9,201 nucleotides of DNA from Acidobacteriaceae bacterium (GCA_003167305.1 PMTP01000039.1:246-9446), one strand, 5' to 3'. Counted from the first letter of the stretch, positions 1 through 6,555 are shown. Made by a program: numbers and translations. The notes: generated from the sequence alone by a model not told the origin.

Positions 1-1314
1 ATGCCCAAGAACATCATCATGATTGGGCCGACGGGCGTGGGCAAGACGGAGATCGCGCGCCGCCTGGCCAAGCTGACTAACTCGCCCTTCCTGAAAGTCG
101 AGGCCTCCAAGTTTACCGAGGTCGGTTATGTGGGCCGCGATGTGGAGTCGATGATTCGCGACCTGGTCGAGATCGCCATCGACATGGTGCGCGAAGAGCG
201 ATTAGAAGAGGTGGAAGACCGCGCGGAGATGAATGCCGAGGAGCGGCTGCTCGATGTGCTGCTGCCGCCTCCGCCGCCCGCGCCGCCCGCTCAGGAGGGC
301 CAGCTTACTCTGCCTGAGATTGATAGTTACCAGCGCACCCGCGAGAAGCTGCGCCAGCAATTCCGTGAGGGTAAGTTAGATGAGCGCATGGTTGAGTTAG
401 ATGTGCGCGAACGCGGAATGCCGCAATTCGGCATTATCAGTAATCAGAACCTTGAAGATATGGAGATGAACCTCAAGGATATGCTGCCGAATATCTTCGG
501 CGGCGGCTCCAAGAAGCGCAAGATGAAGGTGTCCGATGCCTTTGACTACTTGGTGGAAGAGGAAGAAGGCCGGCTGATCGATATGGATTCAGTCAACCGC
601 GCGGCCACCGAGAGAGTTGAATCCAGCGGCATTGTCTTTCTCGATGAGATCGACAAGATCGCCGGTCGCGAGGGCGGCCACGGGCCCGACGTTTCGCGCG
701 AGGGCGTGCAGCGCGACATTCTGCCCATCGTCGAGGGAACCACGGTGAACACTCGCTATGGCATGGTGCGCACCGACCATATTCTCTTTATCGCTGCCGG
801 CGCGTTCCATGTTTCAAAACCCAGCGATCTTATCCCTGAGTTACAGGGCCGCTTTCCCATCCGCGTCGAGTTGAAGTCGCTCACCGTCGATGACTTTCTG
901 CGCATCTTGACCGAGCCAAAGGCATCGCTGACAAAACAGTACTCGGCCTTGCTGGAGACCGAGGGTGTGAAGCTGGAGTTTTCGCCGGAAGCCCTGCGCG
1001 AGATGGCGGAGTTTGCCTTCAAGGTCAATGAGCAAACCGAAAACATCGGCGCGCGAAGGCTGCATACCATCATGGAGCGTGTGCTTGAGGATGTTAGTTT
1101 CCTTGCGCCTGACGTAGCTCGCAAGGCGCCGGATGAGGCAGCAGCCGAGGCGCTGAAGGAAGCTATCAAGAGCGAGTCTTCCACGCCATTACCCTACGAA
1201 GAGCGCACGACGCCTTCCGGCTCCGAAAAGATCTTCCACATCGACGCGGAGTACGTGAAGCAGATGGTTGCGTCCATCGTGAAGGATCAGGATCTCTCGC
1301 GTTACATTCTGTAA
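1..1314 (+). CDS. hslU: ATP-dependent protease ATPase subunit HslU (5' end outside window)
   Basis: HslU (ClpY) is the AAA+ hexameric unfoldase that feeds substrates to the HslV peptidase in the cytoplasm. The 437 visible residues align with E. coli HslU from about its residue 51 onward, so about 50 N-terminal residues lie before position 1 and the ATG at 1 is an internal Met. Visible motifs: Walker A GPTGVGKT (9-16), pore loop GYVG (42-45), Walker B VFLDEID (212-218), arginine finger in LQGR (R284), sensor-2 GARR (350-353), and the C-terminal DLSRYIL tail that docks into HslV. The intermediate domain (about 60-205) carries a proline run (89-96). Between sensor-2 and the last strand (about 370-410) there is an extra charged segment of about 35 residues absent from E. 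coli HslU. hslV would be expected just upstream, outside the window. The TAA stop is 5 bp from the stop of the convergent MarR gene, leaving no room for a terminator. Confidence 0.96.
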   Translation: MPKNIIMIGPTGVGKTEIARRLAKLTNSPFLKVEASKFTEVGYVGRDVESMIRDLVEIAIDMVREERLEEVEDRAEMNAEERLLDVLLPPPPPAPPAQEGQLTLPEIDSYQRTREKLRQQFREGKLDERMVELDVRERGMPQFGIISNQNLEDMEMNLKDMLPNIFGGGSKKRKMKVSDAFDYLVEEEEGRLIDMDSVNRAATERVESSGIVFLDEIDKIAGREGGHGPDVSREGVQRDILPIVEGTTVNTRYGMVRTDHILFIAAGAFHVSKPSDLIPELQGRFPIRVELKSLTVDDFLRILTEPKASLTKQYSALLETEGVKLEFSPEALREMAEFAFKVNEQTENIGARRLHTIMERVLEDVSFLAPDVARKAPDEAAAEALKEAIKSESSTPLPYEERTTPSGSEKIFHIDAEYVKQMVASIVKDQDLSRYIL

Positions 1315-1319
1315 TCACT

Positions 1320-1778
1320 CTACCCTGAAGCTCTGTGTCTCTCCACGCAGAGCGCTTCCAGCTTACGCAGAACCTTGAGCATTTCAACTAATGCCGTCTT
1401 GCCAATCTCCTGCTCGAACTCTCTTTGCAGCTTGTCGAAAGCGCCTATCACCCGCACCGCGCACTTCTTCCCCAGCGGCTTCAATGTAAGCTGGTAGGCC
1501 CGCGCGTCTTCTGGATCGATCTTTCTCTGCAATAATCCCTTAGCCTCAAGTGAGGAAATGCAATGACTGATATTTCCCCGCGTCGTGCTGAAGGTCTCAG
1601 CCAGTTGCGACGGCTTTACTGTCCGCTCTGCTTCAAAGAACAAGGCCGCCAGAACCAGCCCTTCCAGGAAATTCAGGTTGTCGGCGGCAAAAACCTGCGC
1701 GGCCAGCGATTCAAAGCGGCGCGCCGCCCGGTTGACCGCGAACATGGGGCTTTCATTCAGGAATGCATCGATGCGCAT
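1320..1778 (-). CDS. MarR-family winged-helix transcriptional regulator
   Basis: A 152-residue protein with MarR-family length and layout: N-terminal dimerisation helix, winged helix-turn-helix at about 35-103, and C-terminal dimerisation helices. The recognition helix lies at about 65-83 (TTRGNISHCISSLEAKGLL). The wing contains the D-x-R signature (D91, R93) followed by the LTLKPLG strand and turn typical of MarR proteins. MarR proteins are usually ligand- or redox-responsive dimeric repressors that bind short palindromes and often control a divergent neighbour. Here the neighbour is a TonB-dependent receptor gene whose start is 101 bp away, so control of that receptor is inferred. The ligand cannot be told from sequence. 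The ribosome-binding site is weak (AGATGAGA just upstream). C75, C106 and C144 are present, but no conserved redox-sensing pattern is recognisable. Confidence 0.88.
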   Translation of the reverse strand: MRIDAFLNESPMFAVNRAARRFESLAAQVFAADNLNFLEGLVLAALFFEAERTVKPSQLAETFSTTRGNISHCISSLEAKGLLQRKIDPEDARAYQLTLKPLGKKCAVRVIGAFDKLQREFEQEIGKTALVEMLKVLRKLEALCVERHRASG

Positions 1779-1795
1779 CGTCTCATCTTGATGAT

Positions 1796-1810
1796 ATAGT
1801 CTTCAACTAT
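1796..1810. promoter_or_regulatory. Candidate MarR operator (inverted repeat)
   Basis: ATAGT-CTTCA-ACTAT is a perfect 5-bp inverted repeat with a 5-nt centre, 18 bp upstream of the MarR start codon and 70 bp upstream of the receptor start. Read on the other strand it contains AGTTGAAGACT, close in style to the AGTTG/CAACT half-sites of many MarR operators. Position and family knowledge support a shared autoregulatory operator. No binding data exist and the dyad is short. Confidence 0.45.
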
Positions 1811-1879
1811 TTAGCACAAGATCAAATCATCCTTGCAAAACAGTTCATCAGCGATCAGAATTGCAAAGATATTCCAAAT

Positions 1880-3778
1880 ATGCCCACCTCCAATTCGACG
1901 TGCATTGCCGGCTGCCTCATGTTGGCGGCCTTTGCCCAAGCGGCTTCCCCGCAAGCGGGTCTGGCTTCACAACCCGCCGTGCTTCCTCATCTCACTGAGA
2001 CCATGGTGGTTCTTGGTTCGCCAGTCCCTGTGCCTCTGGCCGAGTCTTCCGCTTCGGTCGTGGTGCTGCCGGTCGAAGGAAAGACTCTCTCGCTGGAATC
2101 GCCGCAAGAGCTTCTGCGGCAGGACTCGTCGGTCTATCTCGAAGAGCGTAGCGCGGGCGGCGGACAGGCTGACCTGGTCCTGCGTGGAGGAACGTTTGAG
2201 CAGGCGCTGGTGCTGTTGAATGGCTTCCGCATCAACGACAGCCAGACCGCGCATCACAATCTCGACCTGCCCATACCGCTCGACGCGATGAACTCGATTG
2301 AAGTGCTGCACGGAGCAGGTTCGACGCTGCATGGCGCGGACGCGTTAAGCGGTGTCGCCGATTTTCTTACCGCCGCGCCCTCCGCATCCTCACTGCGACT
2401 GCGCGCCGGAGACGGCAGCTTTGGCGAGAACGAAGAGTCTATGCTGGGTGAGTTAGCGAGCAAGCGATGGAGCAACCGTCTGACTGCGGAGCGTAACTTC
2501 TCGACGGGATTCATGGCCGACCGCGATTACCGCAACGAAGATGCTTCTTTAGAGAGTTGGGTAAGTTCGCGGCTCGGCATCTCCGACCTGCTCTTTGCCA
2601 CGAGCGACCGCTCCTTCGGCGCAAACCAGTTCTATGGGCCATATAACTCATGGGAACGAACCAAAGGATGGTTTGCCTCCGGCCGCCAGGAGTTAGGCAG
2701 CCGCACCGTGGCGGCCTTTGGCTTTCGCCGCCACTCCGACGAGTTTGTCTTACTGCGCGACAATCCGTCTGTCTATGAAAACAACCACATCGACGGCTCC
2801 TGGCAGGCTTCCGTGCGCCACACGCGAACCGTCGCAACTTCATCCGTGCTTTTGTTCGGGCTGGAGGCGGACGGCGACAGTATCCGCAGCAACAATCTCG
2901 GCCTTCATGCTCGCAATCGCGGCGCTGGTTATGTTGACCTGGATTTGCGTCCTGCCAAGAGCCACTGGAACTTAGCCGCCGGGCTGCGCAAGGAGTTATT
3001 CTCCGGCGGCTTGCAATCCACGTTGGCGCCGCATCTGGCAGGCAGCCTGCGCCTGACCGATCAACTCAAGCTGCGCGCCAGCGGCGGCTATGGATTCAGG
3101 CTTCCCACTTATACCGATCTGTATTACTCCGATCCGGCCACCATCGGCAATGCGAATCTGAAACCGGAGTCGGCCTGGTCCGGCGAGGCTGGCGCCGATT
3201 GGACTGCGTCGAGCCGGCTGATGCTTTCGGCAACAGGTTTTTATAACCGGCAGCATGACACGATTGATTATCTCCGTTATCTCAGCACCACGCCCCCGCC
3301 TAACTCTGTTCTTCCTGCATCATGTCCAGCCGATACCTGGTGCGCGGTCAACCTAAGCGGTCTGCATTTTGCTGGAGTCGAGACTTCCGCAACCTGGGTT
3401 CCAGCAAAGGGACAAACGGTGCGGGTCGCGTGGACGCAACTTGTTGGCGCGCAGCCATCCTTGAACGGACTGCAATCGGAATATGCCCTCAATTATCCGG
3501 TCGAAAACATTCATGCAATCTGGACCGTCCCGTTGAAGCACGCCTTGAACGTGACGAATTCAGTGGCAATTGCAAAGCCATATCAGCAGCCGGGAAATCC
3601 GCCGTGGAACTCGACCCCCTATCCCGTGTGGAACGCGGCGTTGACGCACGACTCGGGGAAGATTCGCCCTTATCTTCGCTTCGCGAATCTGAGTAACACC
3701 GGCTATCAGGAGATCAACGGCGTCGCCATGCAAGGTCGGTCGATCACCGGCGGCGTTTCTCTCTGGCTCGTGCGCTGA
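1880..3778 (+). CDS. TonB-dependent outer-membrane receptor (BtuB/CirA-like architecture)
   Basis: A 632-residue outer-membrane gated channel predicted to import a scarce ligand such as a metal chelate, cobalamin-like compound or oligosaccharide, using TonB energy. Starting at ATG 1880 gives a hydrophobic leader (about 8-22, ending AQA-A) followed by a TonB box-like ETMVVL (40-45), a plug domain (about 45-170; LRGG at 100-103, LLNGFRINDS, SIEVLHG), then a 22-strand-type barrel to the end. A NANLKPE signature, common in BtuB/FepA-type barrels, lies near residue 425. C482 and C488 (CPADTWC) probably form a disulfide in an extracellular loop. The reading frame stays open up to 1763, inside the MarR gene, but that extension has no signal-peptide character. 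Odd points: no strong Shine-Dalgarno, no basic residue in the leader n-region, and a C-terminus ending LWLVR instead of an aromatic residue. The substrate is unknown; the divergent MarR gene suggests regulated expression. Confidence 0.9.
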   Translation: MPTSNSTCIAGCLMLAAFAQAASPQAGLASQPAVLPHLTETMVVLGSPVPVPLAESSASVVVLPVEGKTLSLESPQELLRQDSSVYLEERSAGGGQADLVLRGGTFEQALVLLNGFRINDSQTAHHNLDLPIPLDAMNSIEVLHGAGSTLHGADALSGVADFLTAAPSASSLRLRAGDGSFGENEESMLGELASKRWSNRLTAERNFSTGFMADRDYRNEDASLESWVSSRLGISDLLFATSDRSFGANQFYGPYNSWERTKGWFASGRQELGSRTVAAFGFRRHSDEFVLLRDNPSVYENNHIDGSWQASVRHTRTVATSSVLLFGLEADGDSIRSNNLGLHARNRGAGYVDLDLRPAKSHWNLAAGLRKELFSGGLQSTLAPHLAGSLRLTDQLKLRASGGYGFRLPTYTDLYYSDPATIGNANLKPESAWSGEAGADWTASSRLMLSATGFYNRQHDTIDYLRYLSTTPPPNSVLPASCPADTWCAVNLSGLHFAGVETSATWVPAKGQTVRVAWTQLVGAQPSLNGLQSEYALNYPVENIHAIWTVPLKHALNVTNSVAIAKPYQQPGNPPWNSTPYPVWNAALTHDSGKIRPYLRFANLSNTGYQEINGVAMQGRSITGGVSLWLVR

Positions 3779-3798
3779 TCTTTCAAAATAAATTATGC

Positions 3799-3818
3799 AG
3801 CAGACGCATATTTCTGCT
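3799..3818 (+). terminator. Possible weak hairpin downstream of the receptor gene
   Basis: AGCAGA and TCTGCT form a perfect 6-bp stem with an 8-nt loop, 20 bp after the receptor stop codon. There is no T-tract after the stem, so this is at best a weak or Rho-assisted 3' end. Confidence 0.25.
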
Positions 3819-3838
3819 AACCTGTCCTCGTACCTCGT

Positions 3839-3962
3839 GAGTCCGCGCCCGGCAATCAACAAGTGGGCTCTACCTGCACTCTCCAGCTCTTGAGGGAATG
3901 TGGATGGGGGCGCTTCAAGAGCACACCGGGGAAGGGTGTGCCTGCGCCTCGCATTTGTGCGC
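3839..3962. other. Hairpin-rich non-coding region upstream of the VOC gene
   Basis: The 228-bp gap between the receptor and VOC genes holds no convincing ORF. It does hold consecutive potential stems: GAGTCC/GGGCTC (3839-3844 with 3865-3870, one G-U pair); a 10-bp stem 3886-3895 with 3913-3922 (GCTCTTGA paired with TCAAGAGC, extended by a G-U and a G-C pair, 17-nt loop); GCACACC/GGTGTGC (3921-3927 with 3935-3941), which shares its first two bases with the previous stem; and GCGC/GCGC (3944-3947 with 3959-3962). TGCGCC is directly repeated at 3943 and 3958. It could be a structured 5' leader of the VOC gene, a small RNA on either strand, or chance folding. It matches no riboswitch class I can recall. 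Confidence 0.3.
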
Positions 3963-4006
3963 CTTTCCTTCGACCCCACGCAATATAACACAAAAGGAGA
4001 GAATTT

Positions 4007-4372
4007 ATGAGTAATCCAACACAGCACAACAAGATTACCTACGTCGAATTCACCACCAACAGTATCGAGCGTACCAAGCAGTTCTATTCGACTGTCTTTG
4101 GCTGGAGCTTCAAGGATTGGGGTCCGGATTACATCGACTGCAACGCGGCCGACTCCGGCGTCGCCATCGGCTTCGCCAAGGGCGCAATTGCTGCAGAGCA
4201 GCCTAAGTCCGCGCCACTGGTTGTGCTCTATTCCGCTGATCTCGCGGCCACCCAGGCGGCAATCGCGGATGCCGGCGGAAGCATCGTCGTACCCACCTTC
4301 GAGTTTCCCGGTGGGCGGCGCTTCCACTTCGCCGATGGCGCGGGTAACCTGATGGGCGTTTGGTCGGAGTAA
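4007..4372 (+). CDS. VOC (glyoxalase/bleomycin-resistance fold) family protein
   Basis: A 121-residue single-domain vicinal-oxygen-chelate protein, the usual size for this family. The start follows a good Shine-Dalgarno (AAGGAGA, 3994-4000). The N-terminal ITYVEFTTNSIERTKQFYSTVFGW is the classic first beta-alpha unit of the fold. The C-terminal GGRRFHFADGAGNLMGVW corresponds to the last strands, where related proteins carry D-P-D/G-G-N. Potential metal-site residues are E14, H107 and the terminal glutamate, but the full H/E ligand set of true glyoxalase I is not obvious. Catalysis is therefore uncertain; binding of a small hydrophobic or electrophilic compound is equally possible. The gene stands alone, convergent with transaldolase, and its long upstream gap implies its own promoter. 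Confidence 0.88.
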   Translation: MSNPTQHNKITYVEFTTNSIERTKQFYSTVFGWSFKDWGPDYIDCNAADSGVAIGFAKGAIAAEQPKSAPLVVLYSADLAATQAAIADAGGSIVVPTFEFPGGRRFHFADGAGNLMGVWSE

Positions 4373-4404
4373 ACGCTTCCGATGAATTGAACTGGTTAAG
4401 TATC

Positions 4405-4458
4405 TGGTTTCCCACCCTTGCCACAAGAACAACAACGTGGCAAGGACGGGGCACCCAG
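4405..4458. repeat. Palindromic intergenic repeat, copy A
   Basis: The left arm TGGTTTCCCACCCTT and right arm AAGGACGGGGCACCCAG flank a perfect 9-bp stem, CCTTGCCAC (4416-4424) with GTGGCAAGG (4437-4445), around a 12-nt loop. The outer arms continue as an imperfect inverted repeat. The same arms occur in copy B at 6412-6496. It sits between the convergent stops of the VOC and transaldolase genes, where the hairpin could serve as a two-way transcript end. The layout is REP/MITE-like; no transposase is present in the window. Confidence 0.75.
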
Positions 4459-4472
4459 GATTGTTAGCTGAA

Positions 4473-5471
4473 TCAGACGGCGGCGGTGTGGGTTTCCAGC
4501 TCGGCCAGGCGATTGGCGAGCAGCGTTTCCAGCTTGACCAGCGCGGCCGAGAAGCCTTCAATGCCTTCCTTCAGCTTGTCGGTGGCCATGCGGTCGGCGG
4601 CGTGCATCGCGTCAAAGGCCGCCTTGTCCACGGCGATCTTCTCGATGTTCAGCGCCTTTGCGGCTTCCGGGTCGAGCTTACGCGGCAGCCCGGCTTCCGT
4701 CGCTTCCAGCTCGGCCAGCAGTTGCGGCGAGATCGTCAGCAGGTCGCAGCCGGCTAACTCGCAAATCTCACCGATGTTACGGAAGCTGGCGCCCATTACC
4801 TGTGTCTTGCATCCAAACTTCTTGTAGTAGTTATAGATTGCCGTGACGGACTTCACGCCGGGGTCACTGGCGCCGCTGTAATCCTGGCCCGTGTCTTTCT
4901 TGTACCAGTCGAGGATGCGGCCCACGAAGGGCGAGACCAGCGTGACGCCGGCCTCGGCCGCGGCGATGGCTTGGTGCAAGCCGAAAAGCAACGTCAGGTT
5001 GCAGTGGATGCCTTCGCGCTCCAGCACTTCGGCGGCGCGAATGCCCTCCCAGGTGGAGGCGATCTTGACCAGCACGCGCTCCCGGCCAATGCCCTCGGCG
5101 TCATACTGCGCGATAATGGAGCGGGCCTGGGTGATGGTGGCCGCGGTGTCATAGGAGAGGCGCGCGTCCACTTCGGTCGAGACGCGGCCCGGAACGATGG
5201 CCAGTATCTTCTTGCCGAAGGCGATGGCCAGCCGCTGAAAGGCAAGGTTGGCTACAGTCTTCGTGTCGACCGACTTCCCTAGCTCATAGCGTGCGGCAAG
5301 CAGCACTCCGTCCACGATGGGCTGGTACTGCGGCAACTGCGCGGCAGCGGTAATCAGCGAGGGATTGGTGGTGGCGTCCTGGGGACGAAACTTCTCCATC
5401 GCCTCAATGTCGCCGGTGTCGGCAACAACCACGGTATACTGGCGCAACTGGTCAAGTAGATTTTGCGGCAT
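4473..5471 (-). CDS. tal: Transaldolase (TalB-type)
   Basis: A 332-residue cytoplasmic enzyme of the non-oxidative pentose phosphate pathway. It moves a dihydroxyacetone unit from sedoheptulose 7-phosphate to glyceraldehyde 3-phosphate, giving erythrose 4-phosphate and fructose 6-phosphate. Similarity to E. coli TalB runs the whole length: [13 protein letters not shown] near the N-terminus (catalytic D18), DATTNPSL (N37), [16 protein letters not shown] (E100), the Schiff-base lysine K136 in [30 protein letters not shown], and [10 protein letters not shown]. All catalytic residues are present. The frame is open 27 codons further upstream, but ATG 5471 is chosen because it has a strong GGAGG six bases ahead and matches the TalB N-terminus. 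The gene is monocistronic here and divergent from nikR; no functional link between the two is evident. Confidence 0.97.
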   Translation of the reverse strand: MPQNLLDQLRQYTVVVADTGDIEAMEKFRPQDATTNPSLITAAAQLPQYQPIVDGVLLAARYELGKSVDTKTVANLAFQRLAIAFGKKILAIVPGRVSTEVDARLSYDTAATITQARSIIAQYDAEGIGRERVLVKIASTWEGIRAAEVLEREGIHCNLTLLFGLHQAIAAAEAGVTLVSPFVGRILDWYKKDTGQDYSGASDPGVKSVTAIYNYYKKFGCKTQVMGASFRNIGEICELAGCDLLTISPQLLAELEATEAGLPRKLDPEAAKALNIEKIAVDKAAFDAMHAADRMATDKLKEGIEGFSAALVKLETLLANRLAELETHTAAV

Positions 5472-5475
5472 GATT

Positions 5476-5480
5476 CCTCC
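5476..5480 (-). promoter_or_regulatory. Ribosome-binding site fixing the transaldolase start
   Basis: GGAGG on the minus strand, four bases (AATC) before the ATG at 5471, decides between this start and upstream in-frame ATGs at 5504 and 5552. Confidence 0.8.
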
Positions 5481-5641
5481 GGGGGGAAACGCTACGGGCT
5501 TCATGCGCCCTCGGCTCCAGTGTACCGCGCTCCGATACGTTCGGGCGGTCAAGGTTGCACAACGGCCGAGAGAACTCCGTTTTCAAGCCGCTGGATCGCG
5601 CGCTGCCGCGGGAGGAGAATCCTGCGCTGAAAACGCCGGGG

Positions 5642-5668
5642 GTAGCATGAACTCGATCTTCGTGCTAC
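5642..5668. promoter_or_regulatory. Candidate NikR operator
   Basis: GTAGCA-N15-TGCTAC is a perfect 6-bp dyad. Extended by two bases the half-sites read GTAGCATG and GTAGCACG. Half-site centres are 21 bp apart, two helical turns, close to the E. coli nik operator GTATGA-N16-TCATAC (22 bp). It lies 39 bp upstream of the nikR start, where autoregulation is expected. Spacing and context support it; the half-site sequence differs from E. coli. Confidence 0.55.
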
Positions 5669-5693
5669 TCTGAGACTTCCCTGGGAGAGTCGA

Positions 5694-5726
5694 ATGCTGT
5701 TGCGGGGGTGCGTGTGGGGATCTTAA
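5694..5726 (+). other. Tiny ORF overlapping the nikR start (possible leader peptide)
   Basis: ATG 5694 is preceded by GGGAGAG (5683-5689) at good spacing and opens a 10-codon frame (MLLRGCVWGS) ending at TAA 5726, overlapping the first codons of nikR in another frame. nikR itself lacks a well-spaced Shine-Dalgarno, so this ORF could couple translation to nikR. It could equally be chance, or point to a base error near the start. Confidence 0.25.
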
Positions 5727-6160
5727 GCAGAATCGGGATTGCGCTGGATTCGGAGCTTCTGAAGCGGTTTGACCGCTCGATTGCGCGGCGGGGCTATACA
5801 AACAGGTCAGAAGCGTTTCGGGATTTGATTCGCGACCGGCTGGTGACGGAGCAGACCGCTGCCCCGGATGCCATTGTGGTGGGTACGGTCACCCTCATCT
5901 ACGACCACCACGCCAGCGGCATTACCGAAAAACTGACTGAGGCACAGCACGAGCACCACGAGCTGGTGCTCTCGACCAGCCATGCGCATCTGGACCACGA
6001 CTCCTGCCTGGAGGTGCTGATCGTGCATGGAAAGTCGGCGAAGGTGGAGAAGTTTGCCGATCTGCTGATCGGCCTCAAGGGCGTGCAGCACGGGCGGCTG
6101 GTGATGACCGTCCCTGCGCACGCGAGCGAGCACACCCACAAGCACGGACACAAGCACTGA
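5708..6160 (+). CDS. nikR: Nickel-responsive transcriptional regulator NikR
   Basis: A tetrameric ribbon-helix-helix repressor that binds DNA when loaded with Ni(II). The RHH domain covers about 8-48 (RIGIALDSELLKRFD, then RRGYTNRSEAFRDLIRDRL, very close to E. coli NikR). The C-terminal ACT-type domain (about 58-137) keeps all four high-affinity nickel ligands: H81, H92, H94 and C100, in the HxH-x5-C arrangement. At 150 residues it exceeds the 133 of E. coli NikR, mainly through a short N-terminal extension and a histidine-rich tail (138-150, HASEHTHKHGHKH). The start is GTG 5708; GTG 5714 is also possible, and neither has an ideal ribosome-binding site. The dyad at 5642-5668 suggests autoregulation. 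A 64-codon signal-peptide ORF follows 33 bp later and may be co-transcribed. No intact nickel transporter, hydrogenase or urease gene is in the window. Confidence 0.95.
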   Translation: MRVGILSRIGIALDSELLKRFDRSIARRGYTNRSEAFRDLIRDRLVTEQTAAPDAIVVGTVTLIYDHHASGITEKLTEAQHEHHELVLSTSHAHLDHDSCLEVLIVHGKSAKVEKFADLLIGLKGVQHGRLVMTVPAHASEHTHKHGHKH

Positions 6161-6193
6161 AATTCACAAAAAGCAACCAACAAAGGAAGAATC

Positions 6194-6388
6194 ATGGGAA
6201 AGGGTAGCACGATAAAAGAAATCGTAGCACTCGCGCTGTTTATTGTTGCCTTCACCCTTTCGCTCGCGGCGCAGAGCGGCGCGGCGCGCGCCGGCGACAC
6301 GGTGCCCGAAGGCAATCGCGCAGACCTAGGTGGGCGGTTCGGTCTCGTGGCGGCTTGGCGCGGAGAAGTGAGGATTGCTGCTTTTTGA
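6194..6388 (+). CDS. Small signal-peptide ORF downstream of nikR, possibly a gene remnant
   Basis: Sixty-four residues, unrecognised. It has a good Shine-Dalgarno (AAGGAAG, 6183-6189) and a textbook Sec leader: basic MGKGSTIK, hydrophobic core IVALALFIVAFTLSLAA, and a cleavage region near ARA-G (about 31-34). The remaining 30 residues are Gly/Ala/Arg-rich, with no motif or second membrane segment, and the frame stops 24 bp before palindromic repeat copy B. The strong translation start with an uninformative tail suggests the 5' end of a longer exported protein whose body was lost. The position after nikR would suit a periplasmic or membrane nickel-uptake protein, but that is inference. A genuine small secreted peptide is the alternative. 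Confidence 0.5.
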   Translation: MGKGSTIKEIVALALFIVAFTLSLAAQSGAARAGDTVPEGNRADLGGRFGLVAAWRGEVRIAAF

Positions 6389-6411
6389 AGGGCGGCGCGG
6401 ATTGGGGTTTG

Positions 6412-6496
6412 TGGTTTCCCACCCTTCGCAAACCGGGGTCCCCGGCGACAGGCTTCGTCGCTGGGGTGGAAAGTACGCGAAGGATGGGGCACCCAG
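6412..6496. repeat. Palindromic intergenic repeat, copy B (with inner hairpin)
   Basis: The left arm is identical to copy A (TGGTTTCCCACCCTT, 6412-6426) and the right arm differs at one base (AAGGATGGGGCACCCAG, 6480-6496). The inner stem is CCTTCGC (6423-6429) with GCGAAGG (6477-6483). It encloses a second 10-bp hairpin, 6440-6449 with 6457-6466 (one G-U pair, loop AGGCTTC). GGGTGGAAA (6464-6472) could also pair with the left arm TTTCCCACCC as an alternative fold. It lies between the small ORF and the 3' end of the PLC-like gene. Copies A and B differ in the inner stem but both stay complementary. Confidence 0.75.
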
Positions 6497-6555
6497 ATTA
6501 TTTGGATCTTTCGATAAAGACAGCGAGTTAGCCCTTGCTGCGCCGGGATAACGAG

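Noticed and set aside
1763..1879. N-terminal extension of the TonB receptor to an ATG inside the MarR gene
   Set aside because: The extension overlaps the MarR start and the candidate operator, and would bury the signal peptide 39 residues in.
3984..3989. TATAAC as -10 box of the VOC gene
   Set aside because: Transcription would start inside the Shine-Dalgarno, and no -35 lies at suitable spacing.
3560..4561. Long minus-strand open frame (333 codons)
   Set aside because: It overlaps the 3' end of the receptor gene, the whole VOC gene and repeat copy A; its translation is low-complexity, Arg-rich and unlike any family, so it is a shadow frame.
5519..5552. TTGACC/TACACT (minus strand) as transaldolase promoter
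   Set aside because: The spacer is 22 bp, too long for a sigma-70 promoter; either box could be real with a different partner, but I cannot support it.
5899..6492. Minus-strand open frame (197 codons) opposite nikR
   Set aside because: It is antisense to nikR and runs through the palindromic repeat; there is no family resemblance.
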